From Cupriavidus sp. U2 (GTDB lineage: Bacteria; Pseudomonadota; Gammaproteobacteria; Burkholderiales; Burkholderiaceae), in contig NZ_RCOG02000021.1 in the NCBI RefSeq assembly GCF_009663685.2, forward strand, positions 1-64,000: a stretch of DNA of 64,000 nucleotides. Direction: 5' to 3'. This document shows positions 15,759-24,326 of the stretch, piece after piece; the stretch's first letter is position 1; each line of letters starts with the position of its first letter. A model generated the notes under the pieces. It was not told the origin of the DNA and did no database searches. It saw only the letters and a program-made list of their open reading frames with translations. Made by a program: the position numbers and the translations under genes.

Positions 15759-17090
15759 TCAGGTCTTAAACAGCCGAAGGCGGCTGGCACGCGCCTGGAT
15801 CTCGTTGGCGGCAACGTTCCACTGAGCAGCCAGGGCGGCCCAGCCGCTGAACGCCTCGACTGTTCGCTGGATGATCTGCCTCGGCTTTGTGACCTGGAAT
15901 TTGTCGCCGAAGGCTATCAGTTCCTCGACGGTAAAGTCATCCGCCTTGCCGTTGATCGTCATCTGATGTTGCAGCGTGTATCCGTTGCCTGCGGAGAACG
16001 TCAGGTCATAGGCCGGTGACATGCTCCACTCGCCGGCAGGTGACATCAGGAAAGCGAAGTTCTTTACGTGGTCATCTTGGTTACGGCCCACAACATTGAA
16101 GATCATCCGGCGGTACGCCTCGTCGATCGCGCGCTGGGGCATCAGGAAGGTGCGAATCCAGCGGAAGTATTGGTCGTAGCTGTATGCGCGTGGGATGTTG
16201 TAGTCGATATGTGCGAGGCCTGCCAGACTGTGCATATGGATCCGGCCACCATCCGCAGTGCGATCGAATCGCTTCGTCAAAAAGTGGAATCGACCGCTCG
16301 GCTCCTCGATAAAGTCCACTGGCGCCATGTCGATGCCGAGTTCTTTCGTTAGGAGTGCGTACGTGTATTCGACCCGATTGAACGGTTGTGCCTGGTGGTC
16401 CTTCGGGTTGGCGGACTCCACGCCGCCGAACTTGATCAGCCAATGTTCCTCACCAGGCTGTGGCTCGACGAAAGCAGAGCGAATCTGTTTGTTTTCACGG
16501 TCCCAGAGAATAAGGGCTTTGGCCCGTGCGCCGCCGGCGCTCGCACCAATACGCATGAGTTCTGCGATCGCGCCGTCCTGTTCGCCGGCCACAATCTTTC
16601 GAGCGGCCTCAACCAGGGCGCCGACTTCGAGGGCTTCGGCCTCGTTGGCTGTGGGCGTGCGATCGATCCGGGGCAGAAACTCGAGCGCGCCCATGGCGCG
16701 GTCGCCAATGTAGAGCAGTCGTTGAACTGGGCTCATCGCCTTTTCAGGCTCGCCGCGATCAGCGAAATACTTCTTGATGATGAGATTACCGAAGGTGTCG
16801 GGCAACGCGTCCGCCAATACGCCGGGGAGGCCAAGAAAGGCCTCGGTTCGCCTTAGTTCGGGAAACTCAAACGAGCCTGTTTCAGCCGGCAGATATTCAG
16901 GCGAGATGCTGGTACCGCCGGTGCTGAGGTACTCGGGGTCGTAGTTAAACCCGATCCGCCCGCTGTCAAATTCCGTGACGGTGCCGATAGTCTGGCCATG
17001 CATCCGCACCTGTGCACTCACCGAGACTCCCGGGGCTGGGCGAGAGACTCGTTTGCGCGCTGGCTGGGCGGACTTCTTTGCAGTAGCCAA
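15759..17090 (-). CDS. hipA: HipA-type serine/threonine kinase toxin
   Basis: The 443-aa product has an N-terminal HipA_N region (residues about 25-130, FLGLPGVLADALPDTFGN) and the kinase core. GASAGGARAKALI is the P-loop-like segment, HWLIKF carries the ATP-binding Lys, NQDDHVKNF near residue 340 is the catalytic loop and PAYDLTFS the metal-binding Asp. Known HipA toxins phosphorylate glutamyl-tRNA synthetase (or related targets), halting translation and giving tolerance. All catalytic residues are present. It starts with TTG after AGGAGA at 6-base spacing, 10 bases behind hipB. A weak TTG start would keep the toxin below the antitoxin. Confidence 0.9.
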   Translation of the reverse strand: MATAKKSAQPARKRVSRPAPGVSVSAQVRMHGQTIGTVTEFDSGRIGFNYDPEYLSTGGTSISPEYLPAETGSFEFPELRRTEAFLGLPGVLADALPDTFGNLIIKKYFADRGEPEKAMSPVQRLLYIGDRAMGALEFLPRIDRTPTANEAEALEVGALVEAARKIVAGEQDGAIAELMRIGASAGGARAKALILWDRENKQIRSAFVEPQPGEEHWLIKFGGVESANPKDHQAQPFNRVEYTYALLTKELGIDMAPVDFIEEPSGRFHFLTKRFDRTADGGRIHMHSLAGLAHIDYNIPRAYSYDQYFRWIRTFLMPQRAIDEAYRRMIFNVVGRNQDDHVKNFAFLMSPAGEWSMSPAYDLTFSAGNGYTLQHQMTINGKADDFTVEELIAFGDKFQVTKPRQIIQRTVEAFSGWAALAAQWNVAANEIQARASRLRLFKT

Positions 17091-17100
17091 TCAGTATCTC

Positions 17101-17403
17101 CTAGGTTTTGCGAGCACGTTCCCTGACCTGACCTCGTTTGTTGAGCGCTTCGCTCGTAGGTAAGGCATCCGGAAAAGCAGCGTCAAGATTGCTTAGCATG
17201 CTGAGCGCGCGCATAACTTTGATGAGGGTGGAAACCCGCACGTCTTTGCCTGCCTCGATATCGCCTATCGCGTTTCGTCCGAGTCCAGCCCGTTTGGCCA
17301 GTTCATCGGCGGTCAGGTTTCGCTCTAGGCGTTTAAGTCGTAATCGAGCGCCGATTTCTGCGGCAATCTCGTCACCCGTCGAAGAGTTGCGAATCGTCGT
17401 CAT
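17101..17403 (-). CDS. hipB: HipB-type antitoxin, Xre-family repressor
   Basis: The 100-aa protein has an N-terminal Xre/Cro HTH (LRLKRLERNLTADELAKRAG, then NAIGDIEAGKDVRVSTLIKV). The C-terminal tail (about residues 80-100) is charged and probably disordered, like the HipB degradation tail. It should bind HipA and repress the operon through palindromes upstream. The gene is first in the pair and is followed by hipA 10 bases later. Confidence 0.88.
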   Translation of the reverse strand: MTTIRNSSTGDEIAAEIGARLRLKRLERNLTADELAKRAGLGRNAIGDIEAGKDVRVSTLIKVMRALSMLSNLDAAFPDALPTSEALNKRGQVRERARKT

Positions 17404-17819
17404 CTACGCTGCTGTAGTGTAGTGCACGTTATAGAGTGAGTTATCGACAAAAAATGTCATTAATGCACTTAATAGGCTGCGCTATGAACACTACGTCCCT
17501 ACGCGCTTTCTGTCAAGACCATAATGCACCCGAAAGGCTTCATTATGGTGTCGATATGCGGATAAGGCCCTGTATTGGATGCATTAAGACGTATTAAACT
17601 GCGCGTCAGCGGGATGCAAATGGCCCCGACTTTAGAGCAGTTCCACATGGCGCCTGAGGCACTTGCCGAAGGGCCGCGGGCGTCCAGTCCGACGGATTTC
17701 AGTGTCTCAACGCGAGAGTCGGCACCGCATGTCGCGCGTCGGAGGACCGTACAGAGATTGCGTTCATTGCAGGAGGGCCTTGGCGAAGGGCGTCATCAAT
17801 TTGCGCGGGACGCCCGCGC
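17404..17819. promoter_or_regulatory. hipBA control region with inverted repeat 17518-17549
   Basis: The 416-base gap between hipB and the converging hydrolase gene has no gene. ACCATAATG at 17518-17526 and CATTATGGT at 17541-17549 form a 9-bp inverted repeat. Related words (TAATGCACTTA at 17461, GCATTAAGACG near 17580) recur, consistent with several HipB-type operator sites. TATAGAGTGAG near 17431 could supply a -10. Nothing else recognisable was seen right of 17590. Confidence 0.5.
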
Positions 17820-18548
17820 TTATACCTCGACGCTGTCTGCCAATGCGCGCAGCAAGGCCGCCCCGTCGCCCTGCCATGCACTGCCGTGCATGCAGGCAAG
17901 CGTGGTGGGCTGTAGCCCCGCGAGACGGTCTAGCATTGTCCTGGCATGCTTCGTGTGCGAGAAATAGTCCAGCCCGCGCCGAAAGGCCTCGCTTGGCGCG
18001 AGGATATCGTGCGTGGTCAGCGAGGGATGACGGGATCCTGGCTGTGTAAATAGATCGCCACAAAGCAAGGTGGCCGATATGGTCTCCATCAGGAACCCGC
18101 ATTCCCATGCGTGAGGCAAATGCGGGGTGTCCAGCCAGCGCACGCAGTGCTTCCCGAGCGAGACGGTCTCGCCATCGGCCAGCGAGCGCGGCGGTCGATC
18201 GGCATAGTCATTCACCGATACCATGGCCGCGACCTGGCCACACAGTGCCTCGGCGCGCGGCGCCGCAGCGAGAAACGCATTGAGCGAACCGCACTCGTCG
18301 GCTTCGAAGTGCGAAAACCCAATGTAGCGCAGGCGCTCGAGGCGCATCACACGCTCGACCGCCTCCCTAACGACAGGAAAGAGCTTGCGTAGACCGGTAT
18401 GGAATAGTAGCGGAGCGTCGTCGTCAATTAAGTACTGGTTGAAGGAGAATCCGTCTCCGTCAGGGAGCGTGACCGGGGTCGCGATCCGATAGATCTGGTT
18501 TGCTATCTCGTCGATCGTCGTGCCGCTGGACAGGGTGAGTGTCGCCAT
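17820..18548 (-). CDS. MBL-fold oxygen-binding di-iron (flavodiiron-like) protein
   Basis: The 242-aa product has the metallo-beta-lactamase fold with the flavodiiron ligand pattern: SHFEADECGSLNAF (His-x-Glu-x-Asp), TPHLPHAWECG (His), LCGDLF (bridging Asp) and ACMHGSAW (His). Proteins of this type reduce O2 or NO when joined to a flavodoxin or rubredoxin domain; here only the di-iron domain is present, so an external electron donor would be required. The ATG follows AGGAGCGCGGC. It stands alone, next to hipBA and the aldehyde dehydrogenase. The substrate is not determined. Confidence 0.78.
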   Translation of the reverse strand: MATLTLSSGTTIDEIANQIYRIATPVTLPDGDGFSFNQYLIDDDAPLLFHTGLRKLFPVVREAVERVMRLERLRYIGFSHFEADECGSLNAFLAAAPRAEALCGQVAAMVSVNDYADRPPRSLADGETVSLGKHCVRWLDTPHLPHAWECGFLMETISATLLCGDLFTQPGSRHPSLTTHDILAPSEAFRRGLDYFSHTKHARTMLDRLAGLQPTTLACMHGSAWQGDGAALLRALADSVEV

Positions 18549-19101
18549 GCCGCGCTCCTTTTGTGTATGCGTCGATATCTCCGCGCCTGCTCCCTACTGT
18601 AGGCGACTTGCAAGCAGGTCACACGGCTGACAGCGGGTACGCCCTCTTAGAAATCCGTGAGCCAGACGTCTCGGATGAGGCGCCTAGGCCGACCCGGTAG
18701 CGGGAGGAAATCCGAATCGCGTAGTTCAATTCCCGACCGGCTTGCCGCCGAATCATGAAAGAGTGGTGAGAATCCTGGTGTGTTTTCGAATGTCAAAATG
18801 CTGATCGAGCTGATCCGATGCTGTCGCGTCGCGCCGGCAATCTGTTTGCGAGCAAGCTATCCGGCGTATGGGGCGATCGGGATCGGCTTAATGTCGCCAG
18901 CACCCCGAGCATCCAGTTGCCTCTTTTTCGTCGGCCGTTTTCAAAGGCCGTGGAGCCGGCCTTCGACATGCATGCGCGTATTGCCGCCGACCCAGATTTG
19001 GCCGACTTCGTCGCGAGTGGGACGCACGATTGTCAGGGGTCCTGGTCCCATGACCATGGCTCTGGGGGTTTGACGCGCAGCGCGAGTTCGGCTGACCCAC
19101 C
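18549..19101. other. about 0.55 kb without a supported gene
   Basis: Between the MBL protein and the aldehyde dehydrogenase, only low-quality ORFs occur (for example plus-strand frames at 18780 and 18818) without ribosome sites. They may be traces of a decayed gene. No terminator or clear repeat was identified. Confidence 0.3.
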
Positions 19102-20520
19102 TCATGCCTTCAGCAGCGCTTTCGGTTCCAGATACGCGGTCATTCCCCATCTGCCCATTTCGCGGCCAAGCCCCGAAAGCTTGAAACCGCCGAACGGCGC
19201 GCGTGGTTCATGCGCAAGCGTATTGATCAGCACTCGCCCTGAATCGATCTGACGCGCCACGCGTTCGCAACGCTCGACATCCCGACCCAGCACGATCGCG
19301 TTCAGACCGTAGCGCGTGTCGTTCGCGATCGCAATCGCATCGGCCTCGTCCTCGTAAGCAATCACTGTTAGCACCGGACCGAAGATCTCCTCGCGCGCAA
19401 TACGCATTTGGTTGGTGGCGTTTGTGAAGATCGTCGGTTTGACGAACCAGCCGGCCTGCAATCCGTCGGGCCTTCCCTCGCCGCCCGCAAGCACCGTCGC
19501 GCCTTCGTCGATGCCGATCCGAATGTAGTTCTGGACGCGTTCCCATTGCTTCGCACTCACCATCGGGCCGATAGCGGTCTCCGGATCGCGCGGATCGCCG
19601 GATTTGAACTGCGAGAGAGCGTCTTTGACGGCCCGCTCGAATTGGGCGAGCCGGCTGCGCGGCACCAGGATGCGGGTGCCTGCGATACAGGCCTGGCCGC
19701 TATTCATGAAGCCGGCGTTCAGCACCAGCGGCATGATGCTGGCGAAATCGGCATCGTCGAGCACAATGGTCGGCGACTTGCCGCCGAGTTCCAGCGTGAC
19801 ACGCTTCATGGTGGCCGCACCGGTTGCCACCAGATGCTGGCCCACCGCGGACGAACCGGTGAACGAAATCTTGGCGACATCCGGATGGCGCGCGATTGCC
19901 TCGCCAACCACGTCGCCACGACCATTGACGATATTGAAGACGCCCTTGGGCAAGCCAGCCTCGTGCAGCGCCTCGATCACGATTTGCGTCTGCAGGGCGC
20001 TCATCTCGCTGGGCTTGATGACGGCAGTGCAGCCCGCTGCGAGCGCGGCCGCAAGCTTGTTGCAGATGAAGCCCGCATTGCTGTTCCACGGCGTAATCAG
20101 ACCGGCCACGCCCACCGGCGTGAGGATCACGCGGGCGATCCCGACGTGTTCCTCGAACTCGAAGGACTCCAGCGTCTCGATGGCCTGGGCGATCACATCG
20201 GCCGGGTAAGTCGCCATCCAGCGTCCGCGAGTCACGGGCGCACCGTACTCCTTCACGATCGCTTCCATCAGAGCATCCTGGCGTGTGGCGATGGCCTGAT
20301 GCATGCGGCGCAGCGCAGCCAGACGCTCTTCGCGTGTGGTCCGTGACCAAGCCGGCAGGGCGGCCTTAGCGGCTGCGATAGCTCGCTGTGCATCGTGCTC
20401 GTCGCCAAGCCGCACTTGACCAATGACTTCCTCGGTGCTCGGGTTGTAAAGATCGAACCACTCCAGGCCGTGCGGCGTCACGAATTCGCCGTCGATATAG
20501 ATATGTTCAATGCGCTGCAT
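19102..20520 (-). CDS. NAD(P)-dependent aldehyde dehydrogenase
   Basis: This 472-aa protein has full ALDH features: TPWNSNAGFICNKLAAALAA in the cofactor domain, KPSEMS, SFTGSSAVGQ, the catalytic Glu in LELGGKSP near residue 240 and the nucleophilic Cys in NSGQACIAGTR near 277, then EEIFGPVLTV. It oxidises an aldehyde to the acid; the substrate cannot be read from sequence. The ATG at 20520 follows AAGGAGTCGAG; the longer upstream ORF is Pro/His-rich and rejected. It is divergent from a LysR gene whose operator lies between them, so it is probably the LysR target. Confidence 0.9.
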   Translation of the reverse strand: MQRIEHIYIDGEFVTPHGLEWFDLYNPSTEEVIGQVRLGDEHDAQRAIAAAKAALPAWSRTTREERLAALRRMHQAIATRQDALMEAIVKEYGAPVTRGRWMATYPADVIAQAIETLESFEFEEHVGIARVILTPVGVAGLITPWNSNAGFICNKLAAALAAGCTAVIKPSEMSALQTQIVIEALHEAGLPKGVFNIVNGRGDVVGEAIARHPDVAKISFTGSSAVGQHLVATGAATMKRVTLELGGKSPTIVLDDADFASIMPLVLNAGFMNSGQACIAGTRILVPRSRLAQFERAVKDALSQFKSGDPRDPETAIGPMVSAKQWERVQNYIRIGIDEGATVLAGGEGRPDGLQAGWFVKPTIFTNATNQMRIAREEIFGPVLTVIAYEDEADAIAIANDTRYGLNAIVLGRDVERCERVARQIDSGRVLINTLAHEPRAPFGGFKLSGLGREMGRWGMTAYLEPKALLKA

Positions 20521-20632
20521 CTCGACTCCTTTGGGGACCCGCGTTTCGCCCGTCGGCAGACGGTGCTTGAGCTTGGGTTGGGGGGATGGATGGGATGGAT
20601 GGGGTGGAAAGAAGTCTAGGCATGGTTTATTG

Positions 20633-20679
20633 TCCTGATAAGGCACCTTATGCTGGATGAGGTATGCCGAAAATCAGGA
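20633..20679. promoter_or_regulatory. LysR-type operator between divergent genes
   Basis: ATAAGG-CA-CCTTAT (20638-20651) is a perfect 14-base palindrome, inside an outer pair TCCTGAT (20633-20639) and ATCAGGA (20673-20679). These nested repeats are typical of a LysR recognition site plus activation site, and they overlap the likely start region of the lysR message. Confidence 0.6.
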
Positions 20680-20686
20680 TAATCGA

Positions 20687-21610
20687 ATGCATCGCACAGG
20701 AATGACGGAGCTGGAAGTTGTGCTAGCAGTCGCGCGTCGCAACAGTTTCCGTGGCGCTGCGCAGGAGCTCGGCATGTCCACCACAGCGGTGAGCAGCGCT
20801 GTGGCCGGGCTGGAGGCGCGCCTTAAGGTCCGCCTGTTCAACCGCTCGACGCGCAGTGTCGCGCTGACCGATGCCGGGCAGCGTTATGTAGAGCGAATTG
20901 CGCCGGCACTGGCAGAAATCCAAAGCGCCGGTGAAGAGGCGGGTAGCGGGCCGGATGCGCCGAGCGGCACGCTGCGGATCAACGCACCGCAGGGCGTGGC
21001 GCTTCTGCTGATGGAATCCTTGATCGGCGAGTACGTGCGGCGGTACCCACAGGTGCGCGTGGATATCGTGGGCGAGTCGCGGATGATTGATATTATCGGC
21101 GAGGGCTTTGACGCGGGGATCCGCCTCGCCGAGTCAGTTCCGCAGGACATGATTGCGGTGCCGCTGACTGGCGACTTCCGCATGCTAATTGTGGCAACGC
21201 CCGAGTACCTGAAGCGCCATGGCACACCGAAACATCCAGGCGAATTGCTCAGACATCAGAGCATCGGCATGCGCATGTCGCACGGCGGTATCTACCATTG
21301 GGAGCTTGAGCGCGACGGCGAGAAGCTGCAGATGGATTTGCCGGTGAGGATGGCGTTCAACGAATCGCCGGCCATTAAGGAAGCAGTGCTGCAGGGGCAC
21401 GGGATCGGTTTTATCACCGAATGGTTTATCGAGCGGGAGCTGGCCTCAGGCGCGCTAGTGCCGGTGCTGACGCCATGGTGTCAGCCCTTTGGCGGATTGC
21501 GGCTTTACTATCCAGGACGCCGCTTCGTTCCCGCGCGTCTGCGCGCACTCATCGAACTGGTTCACGAACTGCGTCCAGCCGGGGGCGTGCGTACCCCGAA
21601 AAAACGCTGA
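20687..21610 (+). CDS. LysR-family transcriptional regulator
   Basis: The 307-aa product has the N-terminal winged HTH (MTELEVVLAVARRNSFRGAA, then AVSSAVAGLEARLKVRLFNR, then SVALTDAG) and a periplasmic-binding-like effector domain (LRINAPQGVA, residues about 85-290). The ATG at 20687 follows AGGATAATCGA; the ATG at 20657 would put the start inside the operator. It is divergent from the aldehyde dehydrogenase and likely controls it and itself. The effector is unknown. Confidence 0.88.
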   Translation: MHRTGMTELEVVLAVARRNSFRGAAQELGMSTTAVSSAVAGLEARLKVRLFNRSTRSVALTDAGQRYVERIAPALAEIQSAGEEAGSGPDAPSGTLRINAPQGVALLLMESLIGEYVRRYPQVRVDIVGESRMIDIIGEGFDAGIRLAESVPQDMIAVPLTGDFRMLIVATPEYLKRHGTPKHPGELLRHQSIGMRMSHGGIYHWELERDGEKLQMDLPVRMAFNESPAIKEAVLQGHGIGFITEWFIERELASGALVPVLTPWCQPFGGLRLYYPGRRFVPARLRALIELVHELRPAGGVRTPKKR

Positions 21611-21914
21611 CCTTAAAATGGCCTTTAGAAAAGTCGACGGCTAGGCCCAGGACCGCCTCCGCCACGCTGCGCCGAAGAGTTTCTCGTCGCAGCGATACGC
21701 GTGCTCAACCGAGGTGGAAACGCATTTGCACGCGACCCGATCGAGTGTCCGCGTTCCGGCTGCCGCGGACGCCGGAATGTCCAGTTGATTTTCACGGTTA
21801 ATGACGCATGATGGCCCGCTTCTGCCCCTGCGAGCCTGCACGACCCAACCGTCACGATGTCCCGTGGCCACTCATGGCCGACCCGCCTCGGGTGTGAGCA
21901 GAGAGAGCCCCATC
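21611..21914. other. about 0.3 kb tail region of the five-gene operon
   Basis: The convergent gap between lysR and the subtilase gene shows no accepted gene and no canonical terminator with a U-run. Overlapping ORFs here are continuations of shadow frames of the GC-rich operon. Confidence 0.3.
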
Positions 21915-24326
21915 TCAACCCGCCGTCATCGTCGACCACCCGCCTGCCACGGTAAAATCGGCTCGCCCCGGTCGTCCGTCGGGCAGCACCGCGAACAGCA
22001 TCGCGGCGTTGCCCTGAGCGACCAGCGTGACGCCGCCGGCCGGGCTGACAGATTGGGCGGGATCGACCGCCACCATCGCCGACCACCGGCCGCCCATCAC
22101 CAGCGCGCGGGTCGACGCATAGACCAGGCCGTCGCCGCCCACGGCAGCCGCCAGCAGCATATCGTCGGCTAGCATCGCCAGCGCCACCGGGCCTTGCGCG
22201 GCGAAGGAAATGGCCTGCGATACCGTCGTCAGCGTCTCCATCATAGCCGGTTGCAGGCCGAAGCCGCAGGCATACAGCAACCCGTCCACGCCCACTGCCA
22301 GCACGGCTACGCCGCCGAGATTGCCGGCCATGCCCGGCTTCGCGCCCGGGTCCATCGCTACGCCGCATTGCGCCGCCACCGGCGCGCGCCAGAACGTCGT
22401 GAAACTGTCGGCGGGAATCGTGCCGGCGATCCAGCGCAGCGCGCCGGCGTCGTCGATGGCGGCCACGTCGAGCGTGCGCGGCTTGCGGCTCAACATCGCC
22501 GGACCCGGCGCGCGGCGGTAGGTGCTGGGATCGTCGAGCGCGACGGGATCGGAGAAGTCATGGTCACCCATCACCGTGGCGTCATAGTCCACGGCCACCA
22601 GCTTGCCGGTCATCTGGGTGCCGACGATCGTCGTGATCTCATACAACGGATGGCAGGCGGCCACGTCGTATCCCGGGGCGAAAGTAAAAGGCGGTGTGCG
22701 TTCGCGCTCGATGTCGCCGGTGTTGCCGAGCGTGTCCCAGTAGTAGTAGCGCAGCGAGCCGTTCGCTGCGGTCATGAAGACCTCGAACACGGTGCGTAGC
22801 AGCGGTGCGGTTTCCAGCGTCATCAGCAGGGCTGGCTGGACGTCGAAGCGTGTGTGGCGATCGTCGGAAACGGGATGCAGGAGTTCGGTATCGAGGCCGG
22901 TCAGGCGCGACCAGATGCGAAAGCGGAGCTGGTCGTCGTCGCCGGTCGTGACGAGCAGGGCGCTGTCGCCGGCCACGGCCACTGCTGCCGGTGCGGGCAG
23001 GATGCGCGCCCAGCCCATGCGCGCCGCAATCCGGCGCAGGTCCGGCATACCGCCGATACGGCCTGGCGGATCGGCCGGCGTGCAGAGCGCCGGGTCGCGC
23101 AGCAAGGCACGGATCGTAATCGGATGCAGGCATTGTCCGTTCGTGGCCGCCTGGCACATGCCCTGGATCGCGCAGACCACGCCGGCAATGACCGATGACG
23201 CGCCCGATGTCCCGGCGAACTCGGTATAGGGAACCGCCGGGTTCGCGGGATTGTCGATGGGCGCCTGGAGGTGGCTGAAGCTGGCGAAGCAGTCGACACG
23301 TGTCCCGAAGGTCGATCCGGGGTCGCGTATCCACGTACCATCGTCCTGGCGCTGGCCGCCGCCGACCACGATAGCCATCGAGTCGTGGAAGCGCGAACTG
23401 GCAGGGTTCAGGCGCTGGGCGACGGGCAGGGTATCCAGATTGACGCCGGCGTTTCCGGCCGGTTCCACCACGGCAATCCCGAAGAACGACGCCAACTGGA
23501 TCGCGTCCTGTATGACGTCCTGGCCTTCCATCGGATACGCGCCGGGGGCGTTCGCCGGCGCTCCCGGCACCGGGAAGGCCAGCGGAAACCACACCACGCC
23601 GCCGGGCTGGACGAAGCGCTGGGCCACGCCGAAGGCGCTATGGAACCGCGATACGCCGTCCTCGCGCGTATCGCTCACGGCATATGGATCGACGTCCGGC
23701 GCGATGCCGACGATGCCCGCGCCGTTGTCGGCGGCCACCACGATGCCGAGTGCCGCGGTGCCGTGATTCCTGTGGTCGAGGTCGGCCGCGCCGAAGATCG
23801 ACGTCGTGACCGGCACCGTCACGAGGTCCTCGTGCGCCAGGCCGAAGCCCTGGTCGATGATCGCCACCCGGACGCCGCGCCCGCTGCCGCCCGGCACGCG
23901 CCACGCGAAACGCGCGCCAATGCCGACTGGCGCCTCGCGCACCTGTCTGGCAAAGACGGCGTATTCGTTGGTGCCGTAAGCAATGCGCCCGACGGGCACA
24001 CTCGGCGGACGCGGATGCGCGGACTCCACGAAGGGCAGCCCGAACAGCAGGTCCGCAACGGTCGATGCCACTGCCTCGTCGCACGTTACGGCGAACCATG
24101 CGAACGGATCGGGCGGCTCGCCGTCGAGCGTGCGCGCTACGTCTACCATGTCGGCAAGCAGCGGCACTTCCTCGGCGGCAAAGGCGGGATCTAGATGCAG
24201 GTCCGGATAGTCGGCGAAGAACTGGTCCCAGACTGTCTTGAAATCGCCAAGGTACTGTTCGGCGCCGCTCTCGTAGGGCAGCACGAAGCCTTCGACCAGC
24301 TTCACGTCGATCAGCGCGTCAGCCAT
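21915..24326 (-). CDS. subtilase (S8 peptidase) with C-terminal propeller-like region
   Basis: This 803-aa protein has a complete subtilisin triad: Asp158 in VAIIDQGFG, His188 in NHGTAALG, Ser374 in FAGTSGASS, with the oxyanion Asn near 292 in EPAGNAG. Residues 1-145 form an N-terminal domain that may be an I9-like pro-region but has no signal peptide. Residues about 470-803 are beta-rich repeats (GSLRYYYWDTLGN, GLLYACGFG, GLVYASTRA, MLFAVLPDG) like a lectin-type propeller. The ATG overlaps the stop of the upstream gene by 8 bases, so it is the last gene of the coupled five-gene operon. It may process the large partner proteins or a foreign target. The protease assignment is firm; the role is not. 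Confidence 0.85.
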   Translation of the reverse strand: MADALIDVKLVEGFVLPYESGAEQYLGDFKTVWDQFFADYPDLHLDPAFAAEEVPLLADMVDVARTLDGEPPDPFAWFAVTCDEAVASTVADLLFGLPFVESAHPRPPSVPVGRIAYGTNEYAVFARQVREAPVGIGARFAWRVPGGSGRGVRVAIIDQGFGLAHEDLVTVPVTTSIFGAADLDHRNHGTAALGIVVAADNGAGIVGIAPDVDPYAVSDTREDGVSRFHSAFGVAQRFVQPGGVVWFPLAFPVPGAPANAPGAYPMEGQDVIQDAIQLASFFGIAVVEPAGNAGVNLDTLPVAQRLNPASSRFHDSMAIVVGGGQRQDDGTWIRDPGSTFGTRVDCFASFSHLQAPIDNPANPAVPYTEFAGTSGASSVIAGVVCAIQGMCQAATNGQCLHPITIRALLRDPALCTPADPPGRIGGMPDLRRIAARMGWARILPAPAAVAVAGDSALLVTTGDDDQLRFRIWSRLTGLDTELLHPVSDDRHTRFDVQPALLMTLETAPLLRTVFEVFMTAANGSLRYYYWDTLGNTGDIERERTPPFTFAPGYDVAACHPLYEITTIVGTQMTGKLVAVDYDATVMGDHDFSDPVALDDPSTYRRAPGPAMLSRKPRTLDVAAIDDAGALRWIAGTIPADSFTTFWRAPVAAQCGVAMDPGAKPGMAGNLGGVAVLAVGVDGLLYACGFGLQPAMMETLTTVSQAISFAAQGPVALAMLADDMLLAAAVGGDGLVYASTRALVMGGRWSAMVAVDPAQSVSPAGGVTLVAQGNAAMLFAVLPDGRPGRADFTVAGGWSTMTAG

